Of a stretch of DNA of 44,461 bases, positions 17,932 to 26,706 are shown one piece after another; the stretch's first letter is position 1; the number at the start of each line of letters is the position of its first letter. The translations under genes were made by a program, and so were the position numbers. The notes beneath the pieces are model-generated. The model saw nothing but the letters and a program-made list of their open reading frames with translations. It did no database searches and was not told the DNA's origin. The stretch covers positions 1 through 44,461 of IMG/VR virus record IMGVR_UViG_3300042380_000870. One strand, given 5' to 3'. The stretch comes from a virus.

Positions 17932-17949
17932 ACAAACCACGAGGATACT

Positions 17950-19320
17950 ATGGGCCGACGTAAAAAAAGTGAAGTAACTGCCGGTATTGATGTCACCGCA
18001 CCACTTGGTGAGCATCCTGTTATTACAGAGATTCTCAAAGCAACAGCCGAAGAGCAGGATCCGCTTATCGGCTTACCACTACCGTCACTAGCGGCAAGGT
18101 ACCTGCTTCAAAGCAATATCTTTCCGCTGTCTCGGTTTGTTCAGCTGCGTGGGCAATTTAGCGCCGGTAAATCGGCTATGCTCATCGAGGTCATGCGCTG
18201 GTTTGCCATGTATGGCGGCGGTGGCGTCATGATCGACACCGAGCACAAAAGTAGCCGCAGCATGATTGACGGCATGTTCGGCCACAACCCGGAATACACG
18301 AAACGGGCTGTAGTTGTCGAAGCTGCCAGCGTTGAAGAGTGGCAGAAGAAGTACATTAGTCTGTGTCAGCTTATTCACAAGCAAGCTGACGCCGGCAACG
18401 AGGTGTATCCAATGTGCATCGGCGTAGACTCTATCTCGGCTGTCGAGGTTGAGCGTCGCGTCGAAAAGGTGGCTGAAGAAGGACATGCTGCGGCTGGGCA
18501 TCCATACCTAGCGCGTAACTTGTCTGACTTTATGCGAACAGCGCTTGTACCGACGCTTCGGCATTATCCGATTGCGTTTGTTGCAACGAACCATCTGAAA
18601 GAAGAAATTAATCAGATGGGATTCGGCGCGCCAAAGAAGTACGCTCCGGGTGGGGCAAGCCTTGACTATTATCCCACGTTAATCCTTGATATGGATCGAG
18701 TGTCTGCCAAGCTGATTGAGCGTAATGGCGCTCAGGGGCAGCAGGTGCGGATTATTGCGACCAAGAACAATCTTGGCGCTCCTGGCCGGCGTATCGTCGT
18801 CAACCTGCTTTGGTATCCCAAAACCATTGCATACCGCGACGAAAACGGCGATCAGGCGTATAAGCAGCAGCAGCACCATTACTGGGATTGGCATACCGCC
18901 TCTACCAGACTGCTACTCGATCTGCAGGATCCAGAGCGTAAACCGCAGCCGGGCCACGATCCCAAGCTGGGTGAGATTCTTAGGCAGGTGTGCGATCTTG
19001 AGTACAAGCACGGCACTAAAAACGCCGACACGCCGCTTGTGTTTTCCAGCGCCCTCGGAATCTCGAAGCAGGAAGCCGTTCCTGAAGTCGAGATTTCGAT
19101 GATGATCGAGGAGAACAAGAAGATGCGCAGCCTGCTTGACGGTTTGCTAGGCGTCAATGCTTACGCCATCTGTGATCCGGCTGTTAAATACCGGGAGCAG
19201 GTTATGTCGCAGCTTAAAGACAAGCAGACGACCGATAATCCAGAGCTCATGGCGGCAGCTGGTGCTTTGGAAGATCTTGTGCCTGCAGATCTTGATCCGC
19301 TTGGACAGTTTTCTGAATAG
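17950..19320 (+). CDS. RecA/UvsX-like recombinase, 456 aa
   Basis: A RecA-fold ATPase. Walker A is GQFSAGKS (68-75). VMIDTEHKSS follows as the strand with the catalytic Glu, and Walker B is MCIGVDSIS near 157-165. VATNHLKEE then matches the region after the switch motif. It should form ATP-dependent filaments on ssDNA and promote strand exchange, probably on ends prepared by the SbcCD-like pair. The C-terminal 120 residues are charged and not assigned. It follows the terminator of the 471-aa gene by 19 bases, with ACGAGG before the ATG, so it depends on read-through or an unseen promoter. Confidence 0.87.
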   Translation: MGRRKKSEVTAGIDVTAPLGEHPVITEILKATAEEQDPLIGLPLPSLAARYLLQSNIFPLSRFVQLRGQFSAGKSAMLIEVMRWFAMYGGGGVMIDTEHKSSRSMIDGMFGHNPEYTKRAVVVEAASVEEWQKKYISLCQLIHKQADAGNEVYPMCIGVDSISAVEVERRVEKVAEEGHAAAGHPYLARNLSDFMRTALVPTLRHYPIAFVATNHLKEEINQMGFGAPKKYAPGGASLDYYPTLILDMDRVSAKLIERNGAQGQQVRIIATKNNLGAPGRRIVVNLLWYPKTIAYRDENGDQAYKQQQHHYWDWHTASTRLLLDLQDPERKPQPGHDPKLGEILRQVCDLEYKHGTKNADTPLVFSSALGISKQEAVPEVEISMMIEENKKMRSLLDGLLGVNAYAICDPAVKYREQVMSQLKDKQTTDNPELMAAAGALEDLVPADLDPLGQFSE

Positions 19321-19330
19321 GAGGTGATTT

Positions 19331-19585
19331 GTGCGTAAAACGACGAAAAGTAGCAACGATGTGAAAGATGCTGTTGATGCAATTGTTCGCGCACTCGGTG
19401 AACTTGATACAGCTATTACACCACGTGGCCGAGGCGACACTATTATTTCCGGCGGCCACGATGCTTCTGGCGGTTTCGTTACGTCTCTTACTGAAGCAGT
19501 AATGGGCGTAACAGCCGGGCTATGCCGAATCGCCGATGCGATTGAGAACCATACGGCGGCTATGGCAGAAAAAGACGACGTTTAA
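19331..19585 (+). CDS. Hypothetical protein, 84 aa (GTG start)
   Basis: Unrecognised. A strong AGGAGGTGAT Shine-Dalgarno starts at the recA-like stop and makes GTG 19331 the likely start. The protein has a basic N-terminus, a helix-like first half, a Gly-rich middle (GGHDASGGF) and a helical C-terminus. The next gene starts 5 bases after its stop. Confidence 0.7.
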   Translation: MRKTTKSSNDVKDAVDAIVRALGELDTAITPRGRGDTIISGGHDASGGFVTSLTEAVMGVTAGLCRIADAIENHTAAMAEKDDV

Positions 19586-19590
19586 CGACA

Positions 19591-20154
19591 ATGTCGCGCG
19601 AAGAATTTTTCGATAACCTGTTCAATGAAAGTACGCCAGCTGCCGAGGACTTAAAAATCCTCCGGCAGCTGGCGTACGAAGAGCGCGTCATCAAGCGCAT
19701 ATTCACGGATTGCGGACTAAAACCAAACGGCTGGGGCCGTCTTGCGTCTGACTGTCGTGCAAAGACGCAGCAGACTAAGCTTAATTTTGCCTGGTTCAAC
19801 GCGACGTATACTGCTTTTCCGGGTGTATTGCTTGGGCGGCGCGTTCCGTTTCTTCATAAAACTACGCTGCCTGATTTGTTCAAACCCGCCCCGAAAAACA
19901 GGCTGGTAAAGGCGATAGCTAAAGAACTGGCTATCAACGAGATTGACCCGATGAGCGACAGCTACGTTTTTGTCTTTCCTGTGATTAAGACAGCGTTCTG
20001 CGCGCATAGTTTTAGCAGCCTTGCCGACACTCGGTTGCCTGATGGCGCCCGACAGCAGTTCGTGATGCTACCGACGGCAAATAAACGACCGTTCATTGTC
20101 GAGCCGTTAAAAAATCTTTGTACTGCTATAGGTCCGGCGTGGTTTTCAAATTAG
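19591..20154 (+). CDS. Hypothetical protein, 187 aa
   Basis: Unknown family. It begins 5 bases after the previous stop and lacks a strong Shine-Dalgarno, so coupling is likely. Forty bases in, the coding sequence contains a near-perfect long inverted repeat (19631-19677) that would fold early in the message. The protein has several aromatic and basic residues and no membrane segment. Codons and packing look like those of its neighbours. Confidence 0.7.
   Translation: MSREEFFDNLFNESTPAAEDLKILRQLAYEERVIKRIFTDCGLKPNGWGRLASDCRAKTQQTKLNFAWFNATYTAFPGVLLGRRVPFLHKTTLPDLFKPAPKNRLVKAIAKELAINEIDPMSDSYVFVFPVIKTAFCAHSFSSLADTRLPDGARQQFVMLPTANKRPFIVEPLKNLCTAIGPAWFSN
19631..19677 (+). repeat. Intragenic inverted repeat, 15 + 4 bp stem
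   Basis: GTACGCCAGCTGCCG (19631-19645) is the exact reverse complement of 19663-19677. Inside it AGGA 19646-19649 pairs with TCCT 19658-19661, leaving one bulged C and an 8-base loop CTTAAAAA. No T-run follows, so it is not a classical terminator. It sits at codons 14-29 of the 187-aa gene. Confidence 0.9.
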
Positions 20155-20163
20155 GCTTACGGT

Positions 20164-21315
20164 ATGGGCCCGAACAGAAAATACCGCAGCATTTTCGTTC
20201 CGGTTACCGCTTTGTCTTTTTCACAAGACCAAGAAGCTGACTGCGCGGCTTTTATAGACAAGCGTAGCGCGCACACTGAGCTTGTACCTCTGTCAGATGC
20301 AGAGCAACTGACGCTTACTGCAGCCGGTAAGTTTACTGATACGGGCTATCGCTTCAATGTGCTCGGGTTTATCGCTGTGTGCGACGCGATAGCCATTGGC
20401 TTGCATCGCGTTTTTGGTGAAATATCTGGCGAGTCGCCGTCTAAACTTATCGACGCAGACGCATATAGTTTGCCGTCTGCGGTCAGTATCTATAACGAAG
20501 CATTGCGCGTCAGGTTCGAAACATTACGCGAGCGCAATCTTCTTATCGACCACCACGATCGGGTTGTTGACGGATTTCTCGGGCTCAACCACAAGCTGCT
20601 CGATAATTCTGTGTTTTTCGAGACAATTCAAAATGCCCGAACAGACAAATCAGACGACACAATTTTTTACAGAGCTGAACTTGTAGGCCGAGAGTTGCGG
20701 GTGTACATTCTTGATCCCGCCACCAAGACGACTGACGCGCATCCGGATTCCCGACACGTTTTCGCGGCCGGCTGGTATTTTTGTAATCGAGAGGACGCGG
20801 GCAATTCTGTGCGTGCCATACCTTGTTTGTATACGCGGTTTGGCGTAGCTCTCGCGACGGATAAAAACAGAAACAGATTGCCGCATGTAGGCACTGATTT
20901 ATCTGGTCGCACAGCTCAACTCGTTGTGCGCACATTTACCAAATCAATCGATATGGTAGAGCTAAAACAGCGTATAGCTACGCTACGCGAATTCAAATTA
21001 GGTTTTACAGACAACCAAACCGAGTTCGAAACGGTAGTCAAAAAATGGATTGGTTACCTAGTCAGCTTTGGACTGTCTAAAGAAACGGCGCGCGCAATTG
21101 TAAGAAACGCAGCCTTTTCAGGAGCGGACATTGAGCCGCGCAATCCGCTAGATGCGTATACAGGAAAAGTACTAGAAACGCGGAACGGCTACGATCTTGT
21201 GTGCGCAACTTTAAAACACGCGAGAAATCAGCCGACGCACGTACGCGAAAAAATTCAGTCTGTGGGGTTATCGCTTCTTTTGCCCGCGACAAAAAAGGCG
21301 TTTGGTAAGGTTTAA
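20164..21315 (+). CDS. Hypothetical protein, 383 aa
   Basis: Not recognised; the overall layout loosely recalls phage/plasmid DUF932-type proteins but no diagnostic motif is clear. It looks soluble, mixed alpha/beta, with a Tyr/Phe-rich centre and a basic C-terminus. The start follows the previous stop by 9 bases, with only AGG upstream. Its neighbours are unknown genes, so context gives no firm role. Confidence 0.72.
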   Translation: MGPNRKYRSIFVPVTALSFSQDQEADCAAFIDKRSAHTELVPLSDAEQLTLTAAGKFTDTGYRFNVLGFIAVCDAIAIGLHRVFGEISGESPSKLIDADAYSLPSAVSIYNEALRVRFETLRERNLLIDHHDRVVDGFLGLNHKLLDNSVFFETIQNARTDKSDDTIFYRAELVGRELRVYILDPATKTTDAHPDSRHVFAAGWYFCNREDAGNSVRAIPCLYTRFGVALATDKNRNRLPHVGTDLSGRTAQLVVRTFTKSIDMVELKQRIATLREFKLGFTDNQTEFETVVKKWIGYLVSFGLSKETARAIVRNAAFSGADIEPRNPLDAYTGKVLETRNGYDLVCATLKHARNQPTHVREKIQSVGLSLLLPATKKAFGKV

Positions 21316-21331
21316 CTCAAGGAGGTGAGGT

Positions 21332-22183
21332 GTGACAATGCAACTAAATACTGTTAACGCACAGCGCAATGACCTGATCAACGTTGCTGATTTGCACACA
21401 AATTTGCAACAGGTTATTATGCGCGTCACAGAACTCGTGACAGAGCAACACGCAGCTAACATTATGGCTATGTGGCGTGTTGGCCAGATGCTGTTTGAAA
21501 TTGACAACGATCCTGAGCAATATCTGACAGAAGAGCAACTGGCAAATCATGTAAGTCCGTCTGCGCTGCTGCTCAATGCTTTCAATAAAATCTACACGGC
21601 CGACTCTTTCAATACGTCGCGGCAGTTGTTTGAAAACTATCCTTCTCAGGAGCGCATAGACGCGCTCATTAATCGCCGCTGCCCGGCCCGACCGACGTGG
21701 CGCGTTACAGCATCTCACGTGCAGCTTTTGCTGACCGTGCAGGATCCTGACCAGCGCAAAGTCATAGAAGATCGCTGTGTAAACGAAGCATACACTACAA
21801 AAGCGCTGGCCGTTGAGCTAAACGAAATTCGCGGCGAAGAAAAAAGAGCTGGTCGCGGCCCGGCAGCGCCAAAGGGTTTAAAACAGCGCGTGTACGATCT
21901 ACTTGAACATCAGCGAAAATTTATTTCGCGGTCGGAAAAGCTGTGGGTAGAGGACGACGGGCTGTACGACGCGCTTATGAATATGGCGTCATCAGACATT
22001 ACGGAAACCGTACGCGGCTACATGGCGGAAATCACAGAAAATTTCCACAAGATGCAAGAAGTAATCGACACACACCAAGCGCTTTGTCGAAAATTTGCGG
22101 AGCATATCGATGCTGAGTCGGCGGACGGCGACGAAGCCGAACCGCCTGCGCAGCACGAGAAAAAGAAAGGTATTACACGGTAG
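21332..22183 (+). CDS. Hypothetical protein, 283 aa
   Basis: A perfect AAGGAGGTGAG Shine-Dalgarno precedes two starts: GTG 21332 (6 bases after GGAGG) and ATG 21338 (12 bases); GTG has the better spacing. The segment around residues 110-165 (WRVTASHVQLLLTVQDP followed by a helix-rich stretch) resembles the N-terminal helical part of DUF1016/YhcG proteins and ParB-like helix-turn-helix folds, but no nuclease motif follows. The C-terminus is Lys/Glu-rich. Function unknown. Confidence 0.73.
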   Translation: MTMQLNTVNAQRNDLINVADLHTNLQQVIMRVTELVTEQHAANIMAMWRVGQMLFEIDNDPEQYLTEEQLANHVSPSALLLNAFNKIYTADSFNTSRQLFENYPSQERIDALINRRCPARPTWRVTASHVQLLLTVQDPDQRKVIEDRCVNEAYTTKALAVELNEIRGEEKRAGRGPAAPKGLKQRVYDLLEHQRKFISRSEKLWVEDDGLYDALMNMASSDITETVRGYMAEITENFHKMQEVIDTHQALCRKFAEHIDAESADGDEAEPPAQHEKKKGITR

Positions 22184-22187
22184 CAGT

Positions 22188-22739
22188 ATGTTGTTTTTCA
22201 AAAACGTCCCAGTCGTCATAGAGCCCGGCGTCGCTGCCCTTGAAGTGGCCGTCTGCCGAAAAACAAAAGATGGCGAGCGTTTGTTTTACGTGCCGTTTAG
22301 CCGCGTAAACACGGACGCAACAATAGCCGAAAAGCTGCCGTTTATTGTGTCGTCGAGCCACCCTCACATTTTCTCAATGGCTGAAGACATTGACGCAAGT
22401 CCGTTCTTACTGATTTACGATTACCTGGGCAAGTTGTACAACGTCTATACGCGCGAATCGAAAAATGGCGCCTGGACAGAGAACAAAACCGTACCAGAGC
22501 AGATTGGCGAAACAGTTACGCAGTTTTCGGTGCGGTTTTCGTTTAACTCAATAAAGTCGCGCGATAAATTTCTTGGCGCGTTTAACAGCCTGGTAAATCA
22601 TTACCAGGAAAACAACAAAAACGCGAATGCCATACGCAAAGACGTCGAGACGGTTGTACAATTGCTTTTAGCGTCTAACGTCGGTCCGGTTGTTCTACCA
22701 ATAGCAGTAGCAAAGCCAAAAAAGTCTCTTGGCGTGTAA
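22188..22739 (+). CDS. Hypothetical protein, 183 aa
   Basis: Unknown. I place the start at ATG 22188, just after the previous stop, rather than at an in-frame ATG 22095 inside the upstream gene. The Shine-Dalgarno is weak. The protein mixes beta-rich and basic segments, with a Lys/Asn-rich helical C-terminal third. No membrane, metal or nucleotide site is seen. Confidence 0.68.
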   Translation: MLFFKNVPVVIEPGVAALEVAVCRKTKDGERLFYVPFSRVNTDATIAEKLPFIVSSSHPHIFSMAEDIDASPFLLIYDYLGKLYNVYTRESKNGAWTENKTVPEQIGETVTQFSVRFSFNSIKSRDKFLGAFNSLVNHYQENNKNANAIRKDVETVVQLLLASNVGPVVLPIAVAKPKKSLGV

Positions 22740-22766
22740 GCTGCGTTTAATGCACGGATGCGTTAA

Positions 22767-23498
22767 ATGTTGTCAAATTCGCAGTTTTGTGTTTGTGTTT
22801 TACTGTACGGAACAGACGACTATTGTTTCCGTATGGCGCAGCGCGTGATAAATACACCGCTGCGTGGTTTGGGGGCCGCGGGTATAGATTTTCGGTTTGG
22901 ATTAAACGCAGTTAGCGAGCAGACGAGAACGTTCGTGCATCAAGCCGTGCACGATAGCTTTCCTGGTGCGCTAGTCGTCGACTGCCCCGAAAACATACAC
23001 AAGTACCCGATGATGCGGCGGTTATTGTATGACCGCACTCTAACATCGTCTTATCTTATGTGGTTTGACGATGATTCTTGCATAATCCCCTCTACTGATT
23101 TAAACGCGTGGCTTTCGCGCATTCAGCGGCAAATGCATGCGTACGCCATGTTGGGGTCTGTGCATAAAACTAGGTACATCGGCAATCAGCCCGACTGGAT
23201 AAAAGCGCAAGCGTGGTATAACAGCAAAGAGCCGCAGCAATACGTACAGTTTGCCGCCGGCGGTTGGTGGACGATTCGCGCTGATGTGTTGACGCGGTTT
23301 GACTGGCCGCCGCCCCAGTTTAAACACAGAGGCGGCGACGTTATGCTAGGAGAGCTGCTGCGGCAACATGATTTACCGCTTGGGCATTTTCGAGATAACC
23401 TTTGGATCAACGCGAATGAATTTGGTGTTGAATCTCAGTCCACACGCCGCGGTCGAGCGGAATCGCCAATCGGTTACGACTATGTAGCGCGAGGTTAA
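22767..23498 (+). CDS. Glycosyltransferase, GT-A fold, 243 aa
   Basis: The N-terminus opens with a hydrophobic strand (FCVCVLLYGTDDY), typical of a Rossmann-like GT-A start. MWFDDDS holds the metal- and nucleotide-sugar-binding DxD (D101-D103). AAGGWWTIRADVL follows, with the acceptor-loop GGWW typical of several GT-A families, and then a C-terminal GGDVMLGELLRQ. There is no signal peptide or membrane anchor, so it acts in the cytoplasm. The acceptor may be DNA base, virion protein or host surface sugar; the sequence cannot tell. It is the first of three glycosyltransferases in the window. Confidence 0.8.
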   Translation: MLSNSQFCVCVLLYGTDDYCFRMAQRVINTPLRGLGAAGIDFRFGLNAVSEQTRTFVHQAVHDSFPGALVVDCPENIHKYPMMRRLLYDRTLTSSYLMWFDDDSCIIPSTDLNAWLSRIQRQMHAYAMLGSVHKTRYIGNQPDWIKAQAWYNSKEPQQYVQFAAGGWWTIRADVLTRFDWPPPQFKHRGGDVMLGELLRQHDLPLGHFRDNLWINANEFGVESQSTRRGRAESPIGYDYVARG

Positions 23499-23499
23499 T

Positions 23500-23895
23500 A
23501 TGGTCGTAAAAACTACCCGTGTTGACCTAATTAAAACGCGCGCAGCTTGGCCTGAAGAAGCGTTTCAACCGGCTTTCGTTTTTCCAAGAAAAGACGATAC
23601 GCGCAAATGGTTAGTTTTGGACGCGCCAATTTCGGAAAACGCGGCATTAACGTGGGCGTCTGCTGCGTCGGACGAGTATGTGCGTATTCCGCTTTTTAAG
23701 TATGACTTGCCGGCACAAGGCGACACCGCATTAGCAATAGCGTTTAGACTGGGGTTATCCTGTGCCGCGCAACTTGCGTCTGCGCCAGAATGTTTGCATA
23801 TTGTGACAGGTAACCCTGTTGAGCTCGTAAGTAATTCTGCCGGTGCCGTAACAGTTATGCGGTACTGGTTCGGGTTCGCAATAGCTTTTGATTAA
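23500..23895 (+). CDS. Hypothetical protein, 131 aa
   Basis: Unrecognised. The ATG follows the glycosyltransferase stop by one base. The protein is aromatic-rich and looks globular, ending in a hydrophobic strand (VMRYWFGFAIAFD). Tight linkage to the glycosyltransferase could mean a shared role, but nothing in the sequence confirms it. Confidence 0.66.
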   Translation: MVVKTTRVDLIKTRAAWPEEAFQPAFVFPRKDDTRKWLVLDAPISENAALTWASAASDEYVRIPLFKYDLPAQGDTALAIAFRLGLSCAAQLASAPECLHIVTGNPVELVSNSAGAVTVMRYWFGFAIAFD

Positions 23896-23908
23896 AGTAG
23901 GTAGCCAC

Positions 23909-24493
23909 ATGGCAAAAAAATGCAAAAAAGGAAAGTGCAATCCTGAATCGTGCGACAATGAGTCGTGCAAAACCAGTAGCAACACTACAACGGTAACGAC
24001 GACCGCCAAGTTGTCTATGCCGGCATTGACTGCTGCGGCTGCTGGTGTTGGTATCGGCGTAAAATCTGCAGCAAATGATCCAGGTCAGACGCAGATCTCA
24101 ATCGAAGACCCAGCCACCGCGATTAGGGATAATAGCGCTGACTTCTACAAGTTGTACGCGCAGTATTTAGCCCTGCGAGAACTGGCAATGCCGCTCAACG
24201 GGCTTCCGCAAACAGCACCTCTGCCTGAATCTGTCAAGATTTCAAAAATCACGATTGACTTTAGCGTGGACGGCAAATCAAATACGGCAGAAATTCCCGG
24301 CGCAACGTCAATCGCCGAAGTTTCTGTGGCAATTGGTACCGGTTTACGCGCCATCATCGACAAAATGCATCAAACGTTGTTTGTGCTGGGGCATGTTACA
24401 TCAAATATGCAGGTTGCGGTTAAGCAAGCCGTTACCGCGAGAACTGCGTCGAGCATTTCACTGACTAACAAGACTGATGAAAAAACGGTTTAG
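23909..24493 (+). CDS. Hypothetical protein with Cys-rich N-terminus, 195 aa
   Basis: I place the start at ATG 23909, after GTAGGTAG, rather than at an in-frame TTG at 23888. The first 25 residues are basic with four cysteines (C5, C10, C15, C20), evenly spaced every five residues, then a Ser/Thr-rich stretch and an Ala-rich segment. The rest resembles a small structural fold. Even Cys spacing hints at metal binding or disulphide-linked assembly. Function unknown. The end overlaps the next gene by 17 bases. Confidence 0.66.
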   Translation: MAKKCKKGKCNPESCDNESCKTSSNTTTVTTTAKLSMPALTAAAAGVGIGVKSAANDPGQTQISIEDPATAIRDNSADFYKLYAQYLALRELAMPLNGLPQTAPLPESVKISKITIDFSVDGKSNTAEIPGATSIAEVSVAIGTGLRAIIDKMHQTLFVLGHVTSNMQVAVKQAVTARTASSISLTNKTDEKTV

Positions 24494-25313
24494 TCTTTCT
24501 CGGGTATTCAAGCAGCGCGATAAACTATTTCAAGCAATACGCCCATACGTGGGCTTGACGATATCAGGAAACACGCTGCACGACCTTGTAGCAGACGTGT
24601 ATCGCGTTCTGCCTAATTACGTATCGCACGACGCCGTATTCGAGTCTAGTCGCGCAATAGTCGGCGACGAACTAACTCGAAAAATTGCGGCAGAGTTTGC
24701 GTGGCGTTTGGCCGGCAATATCGACACGCTAATTACAGGCAGGCCTGTGCTGCCCTGGACTCGGCAGTCGGAGGACGAGTGGGTTCCCGTGCTTGTTACG
24801 CGCGTTGATCCGGCGTTTCGGCGCGGTAAGCCGGGGTTTTTATTTCAGTTGCGCGTGCTTGCGGGCTCGCCGTGCCCAACTTTGTTTTCGCATTTTATGT
24901 CTAAGGCGAGTTGTGCGGGTATCTCGCACATTGTCGGGTTTTCGCGCAATATGCCGTATACCAGTAGCGCATATTTCACTGGCTTAAAGTTTTGGGCGCA
25001 TCTGAACGCGGCTAGAAGTGGTGCTGGGTTATTTTTTCAAGAAGTAGCTTGCCCGCCATCTATGCAGACAAGCAATCGCAAAATACTAGAGATCAGAACA
25101 CGTATTTCGCCCTGCCCGCGCGGTTTTCAGCATGAGTGTCTAAATTGCGTTGTCGGCTACGATACTTGCGCCGCGGCTATTCACGCAAAAGAGCTCGAGC
25201 TGCGGCTGTGTCCAGGCTGTAATCTCAATTCTCATTTTGATCTAACGAGATCTGATGAGTTGTGTCTTACGTGTTGGCAGCGTAAATTACAGCGCAATAC
25301 AGCCGGAATTTAA
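24477..25313 (+). CDS. Hypothetical protein with C-terminal zinc-finger cluster, 278 aa
   Basis: The N-terminal 200 residues are basic and unassigned. The last 70 hold a dense cysteine/histidine cluster: CPRGFQHECLNC, then CPGC and CLTC, enough for two zinc sites. The family is not recognised. The gene ends its unit: the stop codon lies in the loop of the terminator at 25302-25328. Confidence 0.74.
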   Translation: MKKRFSLSRVFKQRDKLFQAIRPYVGLTISGNTLHDLVADVYRVLPNYVSHDAVFESSRAIVGDELTRKIAAEFAWRLAGNIDTLITGRPVLPWTRQSEDEWVPVLVTRVDPAFRRGKPGFLFQLRVLAGSPCPTLFSHFMSKASCAGISHIVGFSRNMPYTSSAYFTGLKFWAHLNAARSGAGLFFQEVACPPSMQTSNRKILEIRTRISPCPRGFQHECLNCVVGYDTCAAAIHAKELELRLCPGCNLNSHFDLTRSDELCLTCWQRKLQRNTAGI

Positions 25314-25328
25314 TCCCGGCTTTTTTTT
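25302..25328 (+). terminator. Rho-independent terminator with stop codon in the loop
   Basis: GCCGG 25302-25306 pairs with CCGGC 25316-25320 around loop AATTTAATC, followed by eight T residues (25321-25328). The TAA stop of the upstream gene (25311-25313) is inside the loop. The T-run is followed by AGCTAT, a pattern seen at three other sites here. Confidence 0.88.
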
Positions 25329-25347
25329 AGCTATCAGCGATATTCGG

Positions 25348-25375
25348 TTGACACGCCGTATTGATCTGGTATGTT
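25348..25375 (+). promoter_or_regulatory. Promoter candidate, sigma-70-like
   Basis: A perfect TTGACA (25348-25353), a 16-base spacer ending in TGG, and TATGTT (25370-25375). It lies between the terminator at 25302 and ATG 25398, exactly where a new transcription unit should start. Confidence 0.72.
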
Positions 25376-25397
25376 TTCTCGACGCAAGGAGTGTGTT

Positions 25398-26063
25398 ATG
25401 TCTATTGGTTACCGACCAAAAGGCGAATCGGGCCCGGTTTATCATCCGGCCAGAGACTACGCTTATGTTACGCCCACGCTTATGGCTGCGGCCATTGCGA
25501 GCATGGAATCAAAAAACACGCCGGAAGAAGTACAGGCGTGGAAACTTGAAGCCGGTATAACAGACGATGAGATAGGCCTAGCTGCTGAAGCCTTGGCCCG
25601 CGCGCAACGCGATTTTGTAAACGCCTCTGACCCTGTAACGTCTTTTGAGCAGGCATTAAATCGCCGCGACTTTACGGATATACGCTATCCGGTCCGGCAG
25701 TTTCTTTTTGCCGCTATCGGGCAAGCGTTCTGCGCGGCTTGGTTTACAGCCGTACGCGAAGTATCGCGTGTAAACGAGGAATCTCCCGCAGCTCCTGGCA
25801 TGGCAGACTTTACAGCAACTGTACAGGGTTTTTTCGGCTACAAATCGACGCCGGAAGCCAAACAGCTGACGATTGCTAATTTGCAACTCAAAAACGACGT
25901 GCTGCAGTCGCGCATGCGCACGCTGTATGCTGAGTATCAGGTTTTGCAGGAAAAACTTGCAGAGGCGCAGAAAAAAATGCAGCCAACCGTCCCTGAGCTG
26001 GCAAAAAACACGAAGAGCATTCTCGATATCGTACTCAGTGTATTGTCACTAACGCGGAAGTAG
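25398..26063 (+). CDS. Hypothetical coiled-coil protein, 221 aa
   Basis: First gene of the unit served by the promoter at 25348. AAGGAG lies 7 bases before ATG 25398, which is preferred over ATG 25371 inside the promoter. The N-terminal 150 residues look globular and helical. Residues about 160-205 form a probable coiled coil rich in Leu, Gln and Lys, and the C-terminus is hydrophobic. Function unknown. Confidence 0.75.
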   Translation: MSIGYRPKGESGPVYHPARDYAYVTPTLMAAAIASMESKNTPEEVQAWKLEAGITDDEIGLAAEALARAQRDFVNASDPVTSFEQALNRRDFTDIRYPVRQFLFAAIGQAFCAAWFTAVREVSRVNEESPAAPGMADFTATVQGFFGYKSTPEAKQLTIANLQLKNDVLQSRMRTLYAEYQVLQEKLAEAQKKMQPTVPELAKNTKSILDIVLSVLSLTRK

Positions 26064-26064
26064 C

Positions 26065-26703
26065 ATGCCAAAATACAGAATGTACCGCGATCCGGAAGTG
26101 TTCGCGGCAAAACTTCCGAAGCTCGATAGCGATTGTGTGCGCTGCCTCGGCCTGGATCTTGGCAGCAATTGCGGCGTAGCTATTTATGACTTTACGCCTG
26201 GCGGCAAACTTCTTCGCGAAAAACTGCAGTTGTTTCAATGGGATCTGTCTTGCACCGGGCTTGATTCAGGCGCCGCGCGCTTTGTGCGTTTGCGCGGCTT
26301 TTTAAACGTTGTAGCCCCTGACGCAATAGCCTATGAAGACGTGAAATACACGCCGCCTCGTGAGTTCTTTGTCAATAAGAAATTCGGTATTCCTGCCATT
26401 CTTGCCCGAGTTGCTACAGCATCGGAAGTGCTGGGCGGTATGAAAGTTACTGTCGCTACTTGGGCGCAAGAGCGGAATTTGCCGTCTATGGGATTTGGCG
26501 TTACGACAATCAAAAAGTTTGCTACCGGCAACGGTCGCGCGAACAAAGAAGACATGATTGCTGCCGCCAACAAGAATTTCAACACGGCATTTGACCCGGC
26601 AAAATACAAAGCCGAGGGAATCGACAACGTTGTCGACGCGGCGTTTGTGCTGTTGATGCTTTTGCAGCAGGTTAAAGTCGGCATCGGCACGCCGCCAAAA
26701 TAA
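26065..26703 (+). CDS. RuvC-like Holliday-junction resolvase, 212 aa
   Basis: RNase H-fold nuclease. The first strand CLGLDLGSNCG holds D31. A second acidic residue is E91 in IAYEDVKY. GVTTIKKFATGNGRANKEDM matches the RuvC DNA-contact segment. GIDNVVDAAF supplies D187 and D191. These four acids form the two-metal site. The family cuts four-way junctions symmetrically. In this phage it would resolve recombination intermediates before packaging and complement the UvsX-, UvsW- and SbcCD-like genes. Length is near that of cellular RuvC (about 173 aa) with an N-terminal extension of about 25 residues. Confidence 0.85.
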   Translation: MPKYRMYRDPEVFAAKLPKLDSDCVRCLGLDLGSNCGVAIYDFTPGGKLLREKLQLFQWDLSCTGLDSGAARFVRLRGFLNVVAPDAIAYEDVKYTPPREFFVNKKFGIPAILARVATASEVLGGMKVTVATWAQERNLPSMGFGVTTIKKFATGNGRANKEDMIAAANKNFNTAFDPAKYKAEGIDNVVDAAFVLLMLLQQVKVGIGTPPK

Positions 26704-26706
26704 CCG

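Noticed and set aside
20164-21315. DUF932-type assignment
   Set aside because: Similarity is only in general layout and no diagnostic motif is present.
25302-25375. CRISPR-like or other repeat array
   Set aside because: Only a terminator and a promoter are seen; no spaced repeats exist anywhere in the window.
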